Below, piece by piece: positions 24,300 to 31,873 of a stretch of 64,000 nt of DNA. Below the pieces are notes generated by a model that searched no databases, was not told the origin of the DNA, and saw only the letters and a list, made by a program, of their open reading frames with translations. The translations under genes were made by a program, and so were the position numbers. The stretch's first letter is position 1. Each line of letters starts with the position of its first letter. The stretch is from Bacteroidota bacterium (GTDB lineage Bacteria > Bacteroidota > Bacteroidia > Chitinophagales > Chitinophagaceae): positions 248,001 through 312,000 of the forward strand of contig JAFAFR010000037.1 of the NCBI GenBank assembly GCA_023423405.1, written 5' to 3'.

Positions 24300-25148
24300 T
24301 CCTATTTTCCGGATGCCGTGATCGGTAATCTCAATTATTTTTTGTTTGAAAAGATTCCCGATCGCCATTTTGAAGCTCTTCTTGCTCATACCGAAAAAAT
24401 TGTAAATGTCTTCCGGGTCCGACTTGTCGTGATAGGGTAGAAAACCACCCTGCGCTTCCAACAGCTCCAGGATCTTCCCGGCCTCGCCGCCGATCCTTTC
24501 ATAGCCGGGCTTGTCAAGCACCAGGTCGATCTTGTTTTCCGGGCGAATGGTTTTGATGTATCCCTTCATCCGGTCGCCTACCTGCAGGTTCCGGAAAATA
24601 TCGCTGAAATGCAGCACCCCCGTATGTTTCGAGTCGATGATGCAGAGATAACCGATATCGGTGCGCCGGTATACAATAAGGTCTGCCTGCTGCTTTTCCT
24701 GCACGGTAAGGTTCTCGTTCTGCAGGAAAGCTTCTATTTTTTCCGTGGCCGTTACGCGCCCTGTTTGCTCATCGATATAAATGCGCACGATGTAAACGCC
24801 GCCGGGCCGCATGGGCAGCACCTGTTTGGAACGGGGTACAAAAATATCCTTCATCAGGCCCCAGTCGAGGAAAGCGCCCTGGTTAGTGACCGAAACCGCT
24901 TTGAGTGGAACAATATCACCCACCTGTCCCAGGGGGTGCTGCGTGGTGGCGATCAGCCTGTCTTCCGAGTCGTGGTAAAGAAAAACATCCAGCTCATCGC
25001 CCACGCGGGTACCAGGCGGAACGAAGCGCCGGGGCAGCAGGATGCCGGCATCGCCGTCGTCCATGAATACGCCGAATGCCACTTCACGGGCCACTTTGAG
25101 TTTGTTGAAAACGCCCACGCGGATGAGGGGCGACTGGCTTTGGTCCAT
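24297..25148 (-). CDS. CvfB-like S1-domain RNA-binding protein
   Basis: The protein has 283 residues from the ATG at 25148; the frame continues upstream only antisense to purU. It matches the CvfB/YitL family of S1-like OB-fold proteins with a C-terminal winged helix. OB segments are seen in GVFMDDGDAGILLPRRFVPP, VTNQGAFLDWGLMKDIFVPR and the third S1 unit TDIGYLCIIDSKHTGVLHFSD. The tail PEDIYNFFGMSKKSFKMAIG then GNLFKQKIIEI fits the winged helix. Homologues bind RNA and affect virulence or expression in staphylococci; the role here is unknown. It is divergent from purU with 45 bp between starts. Confidence 0.87.
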   Translation of the reverse strand: MDQSQSPLIRVGVFNKLKVAREVAFGVFMDDGDAGILLPRRFVPPGTRVGDELDVFLYHDSEDRLIATTQHPLGQVGDIVPLKAVSVTNQGAFLDWGLMKDIFVPRSKQVLPMRPGGVYIVRIYIDEQTGRVTATEKIEAFLQNENLTVQEKQQADLIVYRRTDIGYLCIIDSKHTGVLHFSDIFRNLQVGDRMKGYIKTIRPENKIDLVLDKPGYERIGGEAGKILELLEAQGGFLPYHDKSDPEDIYNFFGMSKKSFKMAIGNLFKQKIIEITDHGIRKIG

Positions 25149-25168
25149 GCGGTAAAGGTAGTATATCT

Positions 25169-25176
25169 TATTTTTG
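25169..25176 (+). promoter_or_regulatory. -7 box for purU
   Basis: TATTTTTG matches TAnnTTTG and lies 17 bp before the ATG at 25194. A TTTG at 25139-25142 is 26 bp away, longer than the usual spacing. Confidence 0.45.
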
Positions 25177-25193
25177 AAAGCATTATCAATAGC

Positions 25194-26033
25194 ATGGAGA
25201 AGAATCATGTGATCCGCATCAGGTGCAGCGACCGGAAAGGTTTGATTGCCGGCATTGCCGGCGTCCTCTACCGCAACCAGCTCAATATCGTGGTGATGAA
25301 GGAATTCGTGGAAACTGGCTCTGAAACATTTTTCACCCGCCTGGAAATTGCCGGTACGCTCGACACCGAAAAGCTTGAACGCGAACTGACCGAACAATTG
25401 CCGGCCGGTGCGCTTATCAGCATCATACCACGCCGGAAAAAACGGGTGATCATCCTCGTTACCAAAGAACACCATTGCCTCAGCGACCTGCTGGTGCGGC
25501 ATTATTTTGGTGAACTGCATGCAGAAGTACAAGCCGTGATCGGCAACTACGATACGCTGGAACCCTTTACCCGCCTGTTTCACATCCCCTATCACCACAT
25601 CAGCCATGCCGGGCTCAGCCAGGAAGATTTCGAGAACCGCCTGCTGGACCTGCTTGCCACTTATTCGCCCGACTACATTATACTGGCCAAATTCATGCGC
25701 ATCTTATCGCCGCGTTTTGTATCGGCCTATGAAGAAAGGATACTCAATATTCATCACTCCTTTCTACCCGCATTCGTAGGCGCCAATCCTTATAAAAAAG
25801 CGTTTGAACGGGGCGTAAAGCTCATCGGCGCCACGGCGCACATTGTTAACAACGACCTCGACGAAGGTCCCATCATCACACAAAAGATCATACCGGTGCA
25901 GCACGACGATGACCTGCGCGATATGATCGAAGCCGGTCATGAAGTGGAGAAATCGGTACTCGCCGACGCCCTGAAAATGTTGCTGGAAGACCGGGTATTT
26001 GTATTCCGCAATAAGACCATCATATTTTCCTAA
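25194..26033 (+). CDS. purU: Formyltetrahydrofolate deformylase
   Basis: The protein has 279 residues from the ATG at 25194. It hydrolyses 10-formyl-tetrahydrofolate to formate and tetrahydrofolate, balancing one-carbon units and feeding formate to PurT. An N-terminal ACT domain (about 5-80: VIRIRCSDRKGLIAGIAGVL) senses ligands. The formyltransferase fold follows (85-265), with NIHHSFLPAFVGANPY (185-200; N185, H187) and NNDLDEGPIITQ (D223) as the catalytic Asn, His and Asp. The ACT domain separates it from GAR transformylase PurN. The stop overlaps the convergent NmrA-like gene by 4 bp. Confidence 0.95.
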   Translation: MEKNHVIRIRCSDRKGLIAGIAGVLYRNQLNIVVMKEFVETGSETFFTRLEIAGTLDTEKLERELTEQLPAGALISIIPRRKKRVIILVTKEHHCLSDLLVRHYFGELHAEVQAVIGNYDTLEPFTRLFHIPYHHISHAGLSQEDFENRLLDLLATYSPDYIILAKFMRILSPRFVSAYEERILNIHHSFLPAFVGANPYKKAFERGVKLIGATAHIVNNDLDEGPIITQKIIPVQHDDDLRDMIEAGHEVEKSVLADALKMLLEDRVFVFRNKTIIFS

Positions 26034-26821
26034 ACCGCCTGCAGACCCTGCTGTAACGCAGTCTGTATACGGTAGCGGTTTGCGCGTACCCACTGCCGGA
26101 AAGAAAGGGCCTGCGGGTGCAGCGCATAGGTTTCGATCATGTCCACCCGGCTGTCGCCATCTTTCACGGTAAGGCCTAAACGCTCCTGCGGCACTTCGTG
26201 GCAACGCAGATCAATGCCCAGCTCTTCTGAAAGTATCGCGGCATATTCACGGCAGGGACTGTTCTGCCCTACCGGCGCCAGTTTGCGGCCCTTATACAGA
26301 CCGGCATGCTGCAGCACGGCAGCTACCACTGCACCCAGGTCGGCCGCTGCAAAAGCGGCCAGTAAAAGATTTCCCTGGGGCAGCGCAATGCGCACGGTTC
26401 CATTACCAGTGGCGTTGGCGCTGATATGCGGAAGGAGTTGTTCATAATACAATACGGGTTTCAGCCAGGTAACCGGAAGGTCGCGACTGGCCGCGTATTG
26501 TTCTGCCGTTTCGCCGGCCTGCAGCACCAGGTGCGGAACGCGGGCCTGTCCCGCTGCTTCCAGCAGGGCAAGGCTGGTATGCCGACTCAGGGAAACCACG
26601 GCATCCACATCTATCATGGCCAGCCGGAGCGATTCGATATGGTCTGGGTCACCCGTCCGGATCTCAGCACCGGCGCAGCCCAGGGCCAGTATGGACGTGG
26701 CCGTCGGATGACGTGTATATATCCTGACCTCGAAACCGGGCTGTGCAAGCAATGACGCAGCGAAGACCTTTCCGCGCCAGCCGGTAATACCGGTAACCAG
26801 CACTTTTTTAGTTGCTTCCAT
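26030..26821 (-). CDS. NAD(P)-binding NmrA-like protein
   Basis: The protein has 263 residues from MEATKKVLVTG (26821); the upstream 20-codon extension has no support. The Rossmann start VLVTGITGWRGKVFAASLL gives the glycine motif. The following strand-helix pattern (FEVRIYTRHP, AEIRTGDPDHIESL, DVDAVVSLSRHT) is that of NmrA-like atypical short-chain dehydrogenases, which sense or use NAD(P)H; the catalytic YxxxK is not evident. Close relatives include quinone oxidoreductase-like and regulatory forms, so the activity is open. It lies 56 bp downstream of the first LytS-like kinase gene, on the same strand, and may be its last co-transcribed gene. Confidence 0.78.
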   Translation of the reverse strand: MEATKKVLVTGITGWRGKVFAASLLAQPGFEVRIYTRHPTATSILALGCAGAEIRTGDPDHIESLRLAMIDVDAVVSLSRHTSLALLEAAGQARVPHLVLQAGETAEQYAASRDLPVTWLKPVLYYEQLLPHISANATGNGTVRIALPQGNLLLAAFAAADLGAVVAAVLQHAGLYKGRKLAPVGQNSPCREYAAILSEELGIDLRCHEVPQERLGLTVKDGDSRVDMIETYALHPQALSFRQWVRANRYRIQTALQQGLQAV

Positions 26822-26877
26822 AACGATAAAGTTTAAGAACGGAAAGCTACAGCCCGCGCAGGCTGCCTGCAAGCAGG

Positions 26878-27942
26878 TCATGTATGAACTGCCGGTTCGT
26901 CGGGATGAACCGGCAGTATCAAAGGCAGCACCACGCGGAAATAACCCATCTCTTCCACCACTTCAAAACCCTCCTGGCGAAGCAGCTTGTATTTCGAACG
27001 GATGTTCTGCAACCCGATACGTGTACTGCTCTCCGTTAGTTTCCTGCGTTGCAGGTTGTTGTTCACCACCAGCGCACGGGCAGGTGTGGTGAAAATATCC
27101 ACCTGCAATGGTTGCTGCTTCGAAACAATATTATGCTTCACCGCGTTTTCAACCACCAACTGCAGGCTCAGGCTGGGTACCTGGAAAGCATGATAGCGGC
27201 GATCCACTTCAATGCGAACCTGGAACCCTTCTCCATGGCGGGTTTTGAGCAAGCGGCAGTAGCTGTCAATAAAACGCAGCTCCGCTTCCAGGGTGGCCAG
27301 TTCTCCTTCATTGGCCCGCAGCAGGTAGCGGTATACTTTCGAAAGTTCGTTCAGGAAAAACTCCGCCTGTTCCCTGTCTTCCGAGATCAGGCTGCTGAGT
27401 GTATTGAAACAATTGAAGAGAAAATGTGGGTTAACCTGGCCTTTCAGGTGGTCAAATTCCTGCTGGATGCGCATCTGCTCTATCAGCTCTTTTTCGGACA
27501 GGCTGTCTTTATAACGGTCAAGGATATAGACGGTTTCCCAAAGGGTCTCGAAGATGAGGTTTACACATACCCCAATGAGCAGGCACCATTTCACATCTTC
27601 CCCGTTGATGTGGTACCCGAAGAGATGAAAAGCATGATACACCAGCAGGATGAGAAGCACCGAAGGGGTCATCACCAGCAGGTTCACCAGCAGCTTGAAC
27701 TTTACACGCCGGCTGGTCTCGCGCAGGGAAGGATACCGGCTCCAGATGAAATGATCGTACTGGTAGTGCATGTACCAGGAGCCCATTCCCATTAAGAAAA
27801 CCAGGGGAAAGGATAAAAACCAAAGCTTCGGATCGTGGTAGGTACGGTCGCCGAACAACGAAAGGTGAATGAGCCAGTCGATCACCGGCATGGAAGCCAG
27901 GAAATTGTACCACTGGAAAGCTGGCGGGCGATACCATTTCAT
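26878..27942 (-). CDS. LytS-type sensor histidine kinase (canonical ATP site)
   Basis: This 354-residue membrane kinase has about four hydrophobic segments in the first 145 residues. The His_kinase domain follows, with GQVNPHFLFNCFN (H173 as phospho-acceptor). In the ATPase region the N-box QLVVENAVKHNI (261-272) is canonical and TRIGLQNIRSKYKLL serves as the G-box equivalent. LytS/YpdA-type kinases usually pass phosphate to a LytTR response regulator, but none is encoded in the window. It overlaps the paralogous kinase gene upstream by 4 bp, and both have the acceptor His at position 173. The signal sensed is unknown. Confidence 0.9.
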   Translation of the reverse strand: MKWYRPPAFQWYNFLASMPVIDWLIHLSLFGDRTYHDPKLWFLSFPLVFLMGMGSWYMHYQYDHFIWSRYPSLRETSRRVKFKLLVNLLVMTPSVLLILLVYHAFHLFGYHINGEDVKWCLLIGVCVNLIFETLWETVYILDRYKDSLSEKELIEQMRIQQEFDHLKGQVNPHFLFNCFNTLSSLISEDREQAEFFLNELSKVYRYLLRANEGELATLEAELRFIDSYCRLLKTRHGEGFQVRIEVDRRYHAFQVPSLSLQLVVENAVKHNIVSKQQPLQVDIFTTPARALVVNNNLQRRKLTESSTRIGLQNIRSKYKLLRQEGFEVVEEMGYFRVVLPLILPVHPDEPAVHT

Positions 27943-28991
27943 AATGCCACCTCCTTTTCCACGATCAGGGGCAGATAGATTTCCCGCTGCTGCGGACTCT
28001 CCACAATTTCCACCAGCAATTCATTCAGCAGTCGGTATTTGTTGATCAGGTTATCGAGGCCTTCATCGTAATCAAATGATTCGTTGCGCGATTTGTGGCA
28101 GACATTGTTGCGGATCACCAGCCGTTTGCGGGGCTCGCTTCCAATGTAGATGCACAGCGGTTCTGCGGCGGTGGCGATATTGGAATAGATGATGTTTTCC
28201 AGGATCACCTGCATGCTCAGCGGGGGAATGTGCAGGCTGCGGTCGCGGGCCTGCACGTTGATATCAACCGTAACGGCATTACCAAAACGGGCCCGCACCA
28301 GGTAACAATACGACTGCACGAAACGCAATTCCTCTTCTACCGTAACCAGGTATTCATCGTCGTTGCGCAGCAGGTAACGGTGCACCCGCGTCATTTCCTG
28401 GAGGAATTTCTCTGCTTCCGCTTCGTCTTCCGCAATCAGGGAGGAAAGGGAATTGAAACAGTTGAAAAGAAAATGCGGGTTAACCTGTCCCTTTAATCCC
28501 AGCAGCCTGGTTTTCTGGTAAGCGTTGCGCAACTGCTCCGTTTCCGTGGCCGATTTTTTCCATCCTTTCCAGTTGGCCACGGCTTCGTTGATGAATACAA
28601 TGCTGGTGCTGGAAATGCAGGAAAAAAGATAGATCCACCAGTGCCGTTCTGCAACGGCCTTACAGGGTGCAAAGGAAAAGAGATCGTGAAAGGCATAAAA
28701 ACCTGCAACCATCGGCAGGTTCATCAAATAAAAGCAGGGCAGCATTACAGCGATCCGGCGGAACAGATCGCTGTTGAAAGGGAAACGTTTCCGGATCAGC
28801 ATAGCCACCCAGCGAAACGCCAGGTACACACAAAATATATAAGCGGTGCTGATGGCATACAACAGGAGATAGGAAACGGGTCCGCGGAAAGGGCAACTGC
28901 CAAAGCCAATGGCGTTCAGGCCAAACACGAAAGGAACCAGGAACCAAATGAAACCTACCGGTTCAACCTTACTATATCTGCCACGGGCCAT
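27939..28991 (-). CDS. LytS-type sensor kinase paralogue with degraded N-box
   Basis: This 350-residue protein has four or more membrane segments (about 15-145) and the His motif GQVNPHFLFNCFN (H173). Its spacing is almost identical to the downstream kinase. The ATP-binding N-box, however, reads QVILENIIYSNI (261-272). The usual Lys and His (K269 and H270 in the neighbour) are Tyr and Ser, although N266 is kept. A Gly-Leu-x-Asn box (GLDNLINKYRLL) remains. It may be a weak kinase, or a pseudokinase that heterodimerises with its neighbour and is phosphorylated in trans. The two genes overlap by 4 bp, which fits a fixed stoichiometry. No LytTR regulator is nearby. Confidence 0.86.
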   Translation of the reverse strand: MARGRYSKVEPVGFIWFLVPFVFGLNAIGFGSCPFRGPVSYLLLYAISTAYIFCVYLAFRWVAMLIRKRFPFNSDLFRRIAVMLPCFYLMNLPMVAGFYAFHDLFSFAPCKAVAERHWWIYLFSCISSTSIVFINEAVANWKGWKKSATETEQLRNAYQKTRLLGLKGQVNPHFLFNCFNSLSSLIAEDEAEAEKFLQEMTRVHRYLLRNDDEYLVTVEEELRFVQSYCYLVRARFGNAVTVDINVQARDRSLHIPPLSMQVILENIIYSNIATAAEPLCIYIGSEPRKRLVIRNNVCHKSRNESFDYDEGLDNLINKYRLLNELLVEIVESPQQREIYLPLIVEKEVAL

Positions 28992-28995
28992 GGGT

Positions 28996-29847
28996 TTATT
29001 TAAGTTCTTTCAGCCATTGCTGAACAAATGGTTGGGCAGCACCATACACTTCGGGGCCGGCACGGAAAATCATTTTCCAGTCGCCAGGCCTGGCTTCCAG
29101 CGCCGGATCCACAAAACGTTTCTTCCCGTATTTTTCTTCGAGGCGCGCTTTGAAGTCGACCGTAGCTGCCAGGGAAAGATATTTCTCCAGGTATTCCTTC
29201 AGGCGAATATCAAAATTTTCCGGGTAATTCCTGTTCCACCGCTGCAGATCTTCTTCATAACGCTGCTTGCGGCGTTCGTTTTCCATTTGCTGGTATTGCA
29301 CCAGGCTTTTGATGAATGCGTTGTCTGGTTTTTTATACTCGTCTATGTTTTTTTTCATGAGGTCGATGGTGGGCCGCATGGCTTTCTCCAGGTCGGGCAT
29401 TTTTTTGATGGTCTCTTCGCCCTTCTGTATACTGGTTTCCATTTCTTCGATCTTTTCGCGGCGAATCTCCTCTTCGGTTTTATTCTCCATAACAGGCGTT
29501 ACGGGACGTGCGGCTTTCCGCTCTTCCATCCAGGTTTTACGGAAGCTGCTGCCATTCACATAATTCTTCGCATATACGAGCAGGTCAGTTGTAAGGGCGG
29601 CACGGTTGCTCAGGGCAATGGCATGCAGGTTTTTCAATCCATAATATTCCAGGTGCCCGTACAGGAAACTGTTGCGTATTTTTTCCGTTCCCTGGGTTTC
29701 GGTAATGCCCAGTTCTTTCCAGACATTTTCTGCCAGTTGTGTGCTGCGCGTGAAGGAGAACAGGAAAAGGCTCAGGATGCAGAGCAGGAAGCTGATGATG
29801 GAAATGCGCAGGAGCAATACGTTCCCGCGGAGAGATGTTTGTTTCAT
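28996..29847 (-). CDS. Hypothetical membrane-anchored coiled-coil protein
   Basis: I do not recognise a named family for this 283-residue protein. It has one N-terminal membrane segment (about 13-33, LRISIISFLLCILSLFLF). A conserved-looking block (NSFLYGHLEYYGLKNLHAI, then ALSNRAALTTDLLVYAKNYV) is followed by a long charged region predicted to be coiled coil (about 105-215; rich in E/K/R, for example ETSIQKGEETIKKMPDLEK). The C-terminal part, LKEYLEKYLSLAATVDFKA and later GDWKMIFRAG, looks folded. It is probably exposed to the periplasm. It starts 21 bp after the cupin gene and ends 4 bp before the second LytS gene, so it belongs to that operon and could be part of the sensing apparatus (inference). 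Confidence 0.72.
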   Translation of the reverse strand: MKQTSLRGNVLLLRISIISFLLCILSLFLFSFTRSTQLAENVWKELGITETQGTEKIRNSFLYGHLEYYGLKNLHAIALSNRAALTTDLLVYAKNYVNGSSFRKTWMEERKAARPVTPVMENKTEEEIRREKIEEMETSIQKGEETIKKMPDLEKAMRPTIDLMKKNIDEYKKPDNAFIKSLVQYQQMENERRKQRYEEDLQRWNRNYPENFDIRLKEYLEKYLSLAATVDFKARLEEKYGKKRFVDPALEARPGDWKMIFRAGPEVYGAAQPFVQQWLKELK

Positions 29848-29868
29848 ATTACAAGGTTTATTGAATGG

Positions 29869-30330
29869 TCAGATAAAACGCATACCGTACTGTTCGGTAA
29901 GCGACATAAAATATTGTATATAGGCTTCGGAAGGCTGGTCGGGGCAAAGCGTTTCTTCTTCCGCAACAGGAATAGAAAGGGATTCCAGGAAACCTTCCAT
30001 ACCGGCAGCCGGGGTTGCCACCAGCGTGGTGATCAGCCTGTCGGAAAGAATCTTATAATGGTGTGGCACGCCGCGTGGCAGGAAAATGGTATCACCCGGT
30101 TTTCCATCGATGGTGTTTTCTCCCACAAAGAACCGGGCATGTCCTTCGCGGATGAGGAAGAGTTCGTCTTCAAGCGTGTGAAGATGGCGCGGCGGTTCAC
30201 TGCCTGCAAGGGTTTCCATTTGGGCCACCAGCAAGGTATTGTCGCTGTCGGCCGCGGAAACCTGCACGCGGTACTGTTTTCCCGGCAGTTGTCGCCGGTT
30301 GTTTTTTTGTAGGGATGTTTGTGTGATCAT
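29869..30330 (-). CDS. Cupin domain protein
   Basis: This 153-residue protein has a single cupin barrel. Motif 1 reads GSEPPRHLHTLEDELFLIREG (two His and one Glu as metal ligands, in order, around 43-63) and motif 2 reads GDTIFLPRGVPHHYKI (third His, around 79-94). Small cupins of this sort may be enzymes (isomerases, dioxygenases) or binding proteins; no signal peptide is present. It starts the leftward set cupin - coiled-coil protein - LytS - LytS - NmrA-like. The reaction cannot be inferred. Confidence 0.85.
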   Translation of the reverse strand: MITQTSLQKNNRRQLPGKQYRVQVSAADSDNTLLVAQMETLAGSEPPRHLHTLEDELFLIREGHARFFVGENTIDGKPGDTIFLPRGVPHHYKILSDRLITTLVATPAAGMEGFLESLSIPVAEEETLCPDQPSEAYIQYFMSLTEQYGMRFI

Positions 30331-30347
30331 GGAAAAAGGTTTACTGG

Positions 30348-30563
30348 TTAGTTGTTGAGCAACAGGAAAGCAGCGAGGGGTAGCAGGTCATCGGGCGCGG
30401 GTGTGGGTGTGGGTGTGGGCAGTTGCGCACCGGGCGCGGATGCAAGTCCAGCGGGCAGCGTCTTTTCCACAACGCTATCATGTCCTTTTTGCAGGCAGGT
30501 GCCGGAGCGGCCGGCAAAGCCGCCCCCAGCCAGGAATATGCCGATGAGCAGTATCTGTTTCAT
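30348..30563 (-). CDS. Small exported Pro/Thr-repeat peptide (uncertain)
   Basis: The 71-residue frame from the ATG at 30563 has a signal-like N-terminus (MKQILLIGIFLAGGGFAG) and a TPTPTPAP run encoded by three copies of a hexamer at 30401-30418. It ends with hydrophobic residues (LLPLAAFLLLNN). No family is recognised. It lies 17 bp before the cupin gene on the same strand. The signal-like start and position favour a real small gene, but composition alone gives limited support; the longer frame up to 30746 is not credible. Confidence 0.4.
   Translation of the reverse strand: MKQILLIGIFLAGGGFAGRSGTCLQKGHDSVVEKTLPAGLASAPGAQLPTPTPTPAPDDLLPLAAFLLLNN
30401..30418. repeat. Hexamer microsatellite (GTGTGG)x3
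   Basis: Three perfect copies of GTGTGG, preceded and followed by G-rich sequence. They lie inside the small Pro/Thr peptide ORF and encode its TPTPTP run. Copy changes would stay in frame. Confidence 0.8.
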
Positions 30564-30752
30564 TGCTTCCGGTTGAGGCCACAAAACAACACCGCAGCGG
30601 GCGCCGCACAAAGCCCGGTCTGTGTGAACTGCTTTTTGAAGGGAATGAACTGTAAGATCAGGCAGGGAAGCCGCTGCGGCTTTTGTATGCATAAGAGCCA
30701 ATAATTTTTTACATTCGGAAAGCCATACCGGCACCCGTAAAACCATTCTTCC

Positions 30753-31841
30753 ATGATGCTCCTGCCTGTTCTCGGAGCCGCGCTGGTCCTGCTACAGAGC
30801 GGCATTTCACATAAACCCTCCGGGGGATTACAAACCGTTTTCGGCAACTCATTTACCATGGGCGTTGCCCTGGCGCCCTTTCACCTGCGCAATGAAGCGG
30901 AAACCGCCCTGGTGCTGCGCGAATTTGGCAGCATTACACCGGAGAACGCCATGAAAATGGGTCCCATCCATCCCGAAGAAAACCGGTATAACTGGAAGGA
31001 TGCCGATCTGCTCGCCGATTTTGCCCGCAGCAATAAACTGAAGATGCGGGGACATGCGCTCTGCTGGCACAAACAGGCACCGGCCTGGATCTTTGTGGAC
31101 AACAAGGGAAAAGAGGTGAGCAAAGAGGTACTGTTGCAACGTTTGAAGGACCATATTTTTGCCGTGGCAGGTCGTTATAAGGACATCGTCTATGCGTGGG
31201 ACGTAGTGAATGAAGCAGTGAGCGATACACCCGGCGAATGGCTGCGCCCTTCGCCCTGGCTGCGGATCTGCGGCGAATCTTATATTGAAATGGCTTTCCG
31301 ATGGGCCCATGAGGCCGACCCAAATGCGCAATTGTTTTACAACGATTATAACGAAACCGATCCGGTGAAAAGGGAAAAGATATTGCGATTGATCAGCAGC
31401 CTCAAAGGCAAAGGCGTTCCTGTTCATGGCATAGGCCTCCAGGGTCACTGGGCCATGGACGAGCCACGCAAGGGCCAACTCGATTCCACCCTGCGCGATT
31501 TTGCCGCCACGGGCCTGCGCCTGCAGATCACCGAGCTCGATATCAGCGTATATCCCAAGGAGCACGAAGCACGCGCCTGGAAGGCTTCCGATGCCGATAC
31601 CGCCTACACAGCAGAAAAACAGGCGCGGCAAACAGCCCAGTACCAGCAATGTTTTGCGCTGTTCCGCAAATACGACCCCGCGCTGGATGCCATCACGTTC
31701 TGGAACCTGTCGGACCGCTACAGTTGGCTCGATAATTTCCCGGTGCGCGGCCGCAAAGATTACCCGCTTTTATTCAACGCCGCCCTGCAGCCAAAGCCCG
31801 CTTACGAAGCCGTGGTGGAAGATTACCGGCAGAACCGTTGA
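30753..31841 (+). CDS. Endo-1,4-beta-xylanase, GH10
   Basis: This 362-residue secreted glycoside hydrolase family 10 enzyme cleaves internal beta-1,4 bonds of xylan. A weak signal peptide (1-17) precedes a single TIM-barrel catalytic domain. Motifs are clear: SITPENAMKMG (60-70), GHALCWHKQAPAW (100-112), WDVVNEAV with acid/base E154, NDYN (197-200), GLQGHW (228-233), and nucleophile E261 in ITELDIS. FWNLSDRYSWL near the C-terminus is typical. No carbohydrate-binding module or TonB-associated gene accompanies it. It is divergent from the small-peptide and cupin set, and convergent with the FGGY kinase gene. Confidence 0.95.
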   Translation: MMLLPVLGAALVLLQSGISHKPSGGLQTVFGNSFTMGVALAPFHLRNEAETALVLREFGSITPENAMKMGPIHPEENRYNWKDADLLADFARSNKLKMRGHALCWHKQAPAWIFVDNKGKEVSKEVLLQRLKDHIFAVAGRYKDIVYAWDVVNEAVSDTPGEWLRPSPWLRICGESYIEMAFRWAHEADPNAQLFYNDYNETDPVKREKILRLISSLKGKGVPVHGIGLQGHWAMDEPRKGQLDSTLRDFAATGLRLQITELDISVYPKEHEARAWKASDADTAYTAEKQARQTAQYQQCFALFRKYDPALDAITFWNLSDRYSWLDNFPVRGRKDYPLLFNAALQPKPAYEAVVEDYRQNR

Positions 31842-31873
31842 AGCAACTGTTAACAGCAGGCGCTGGCACTTTG

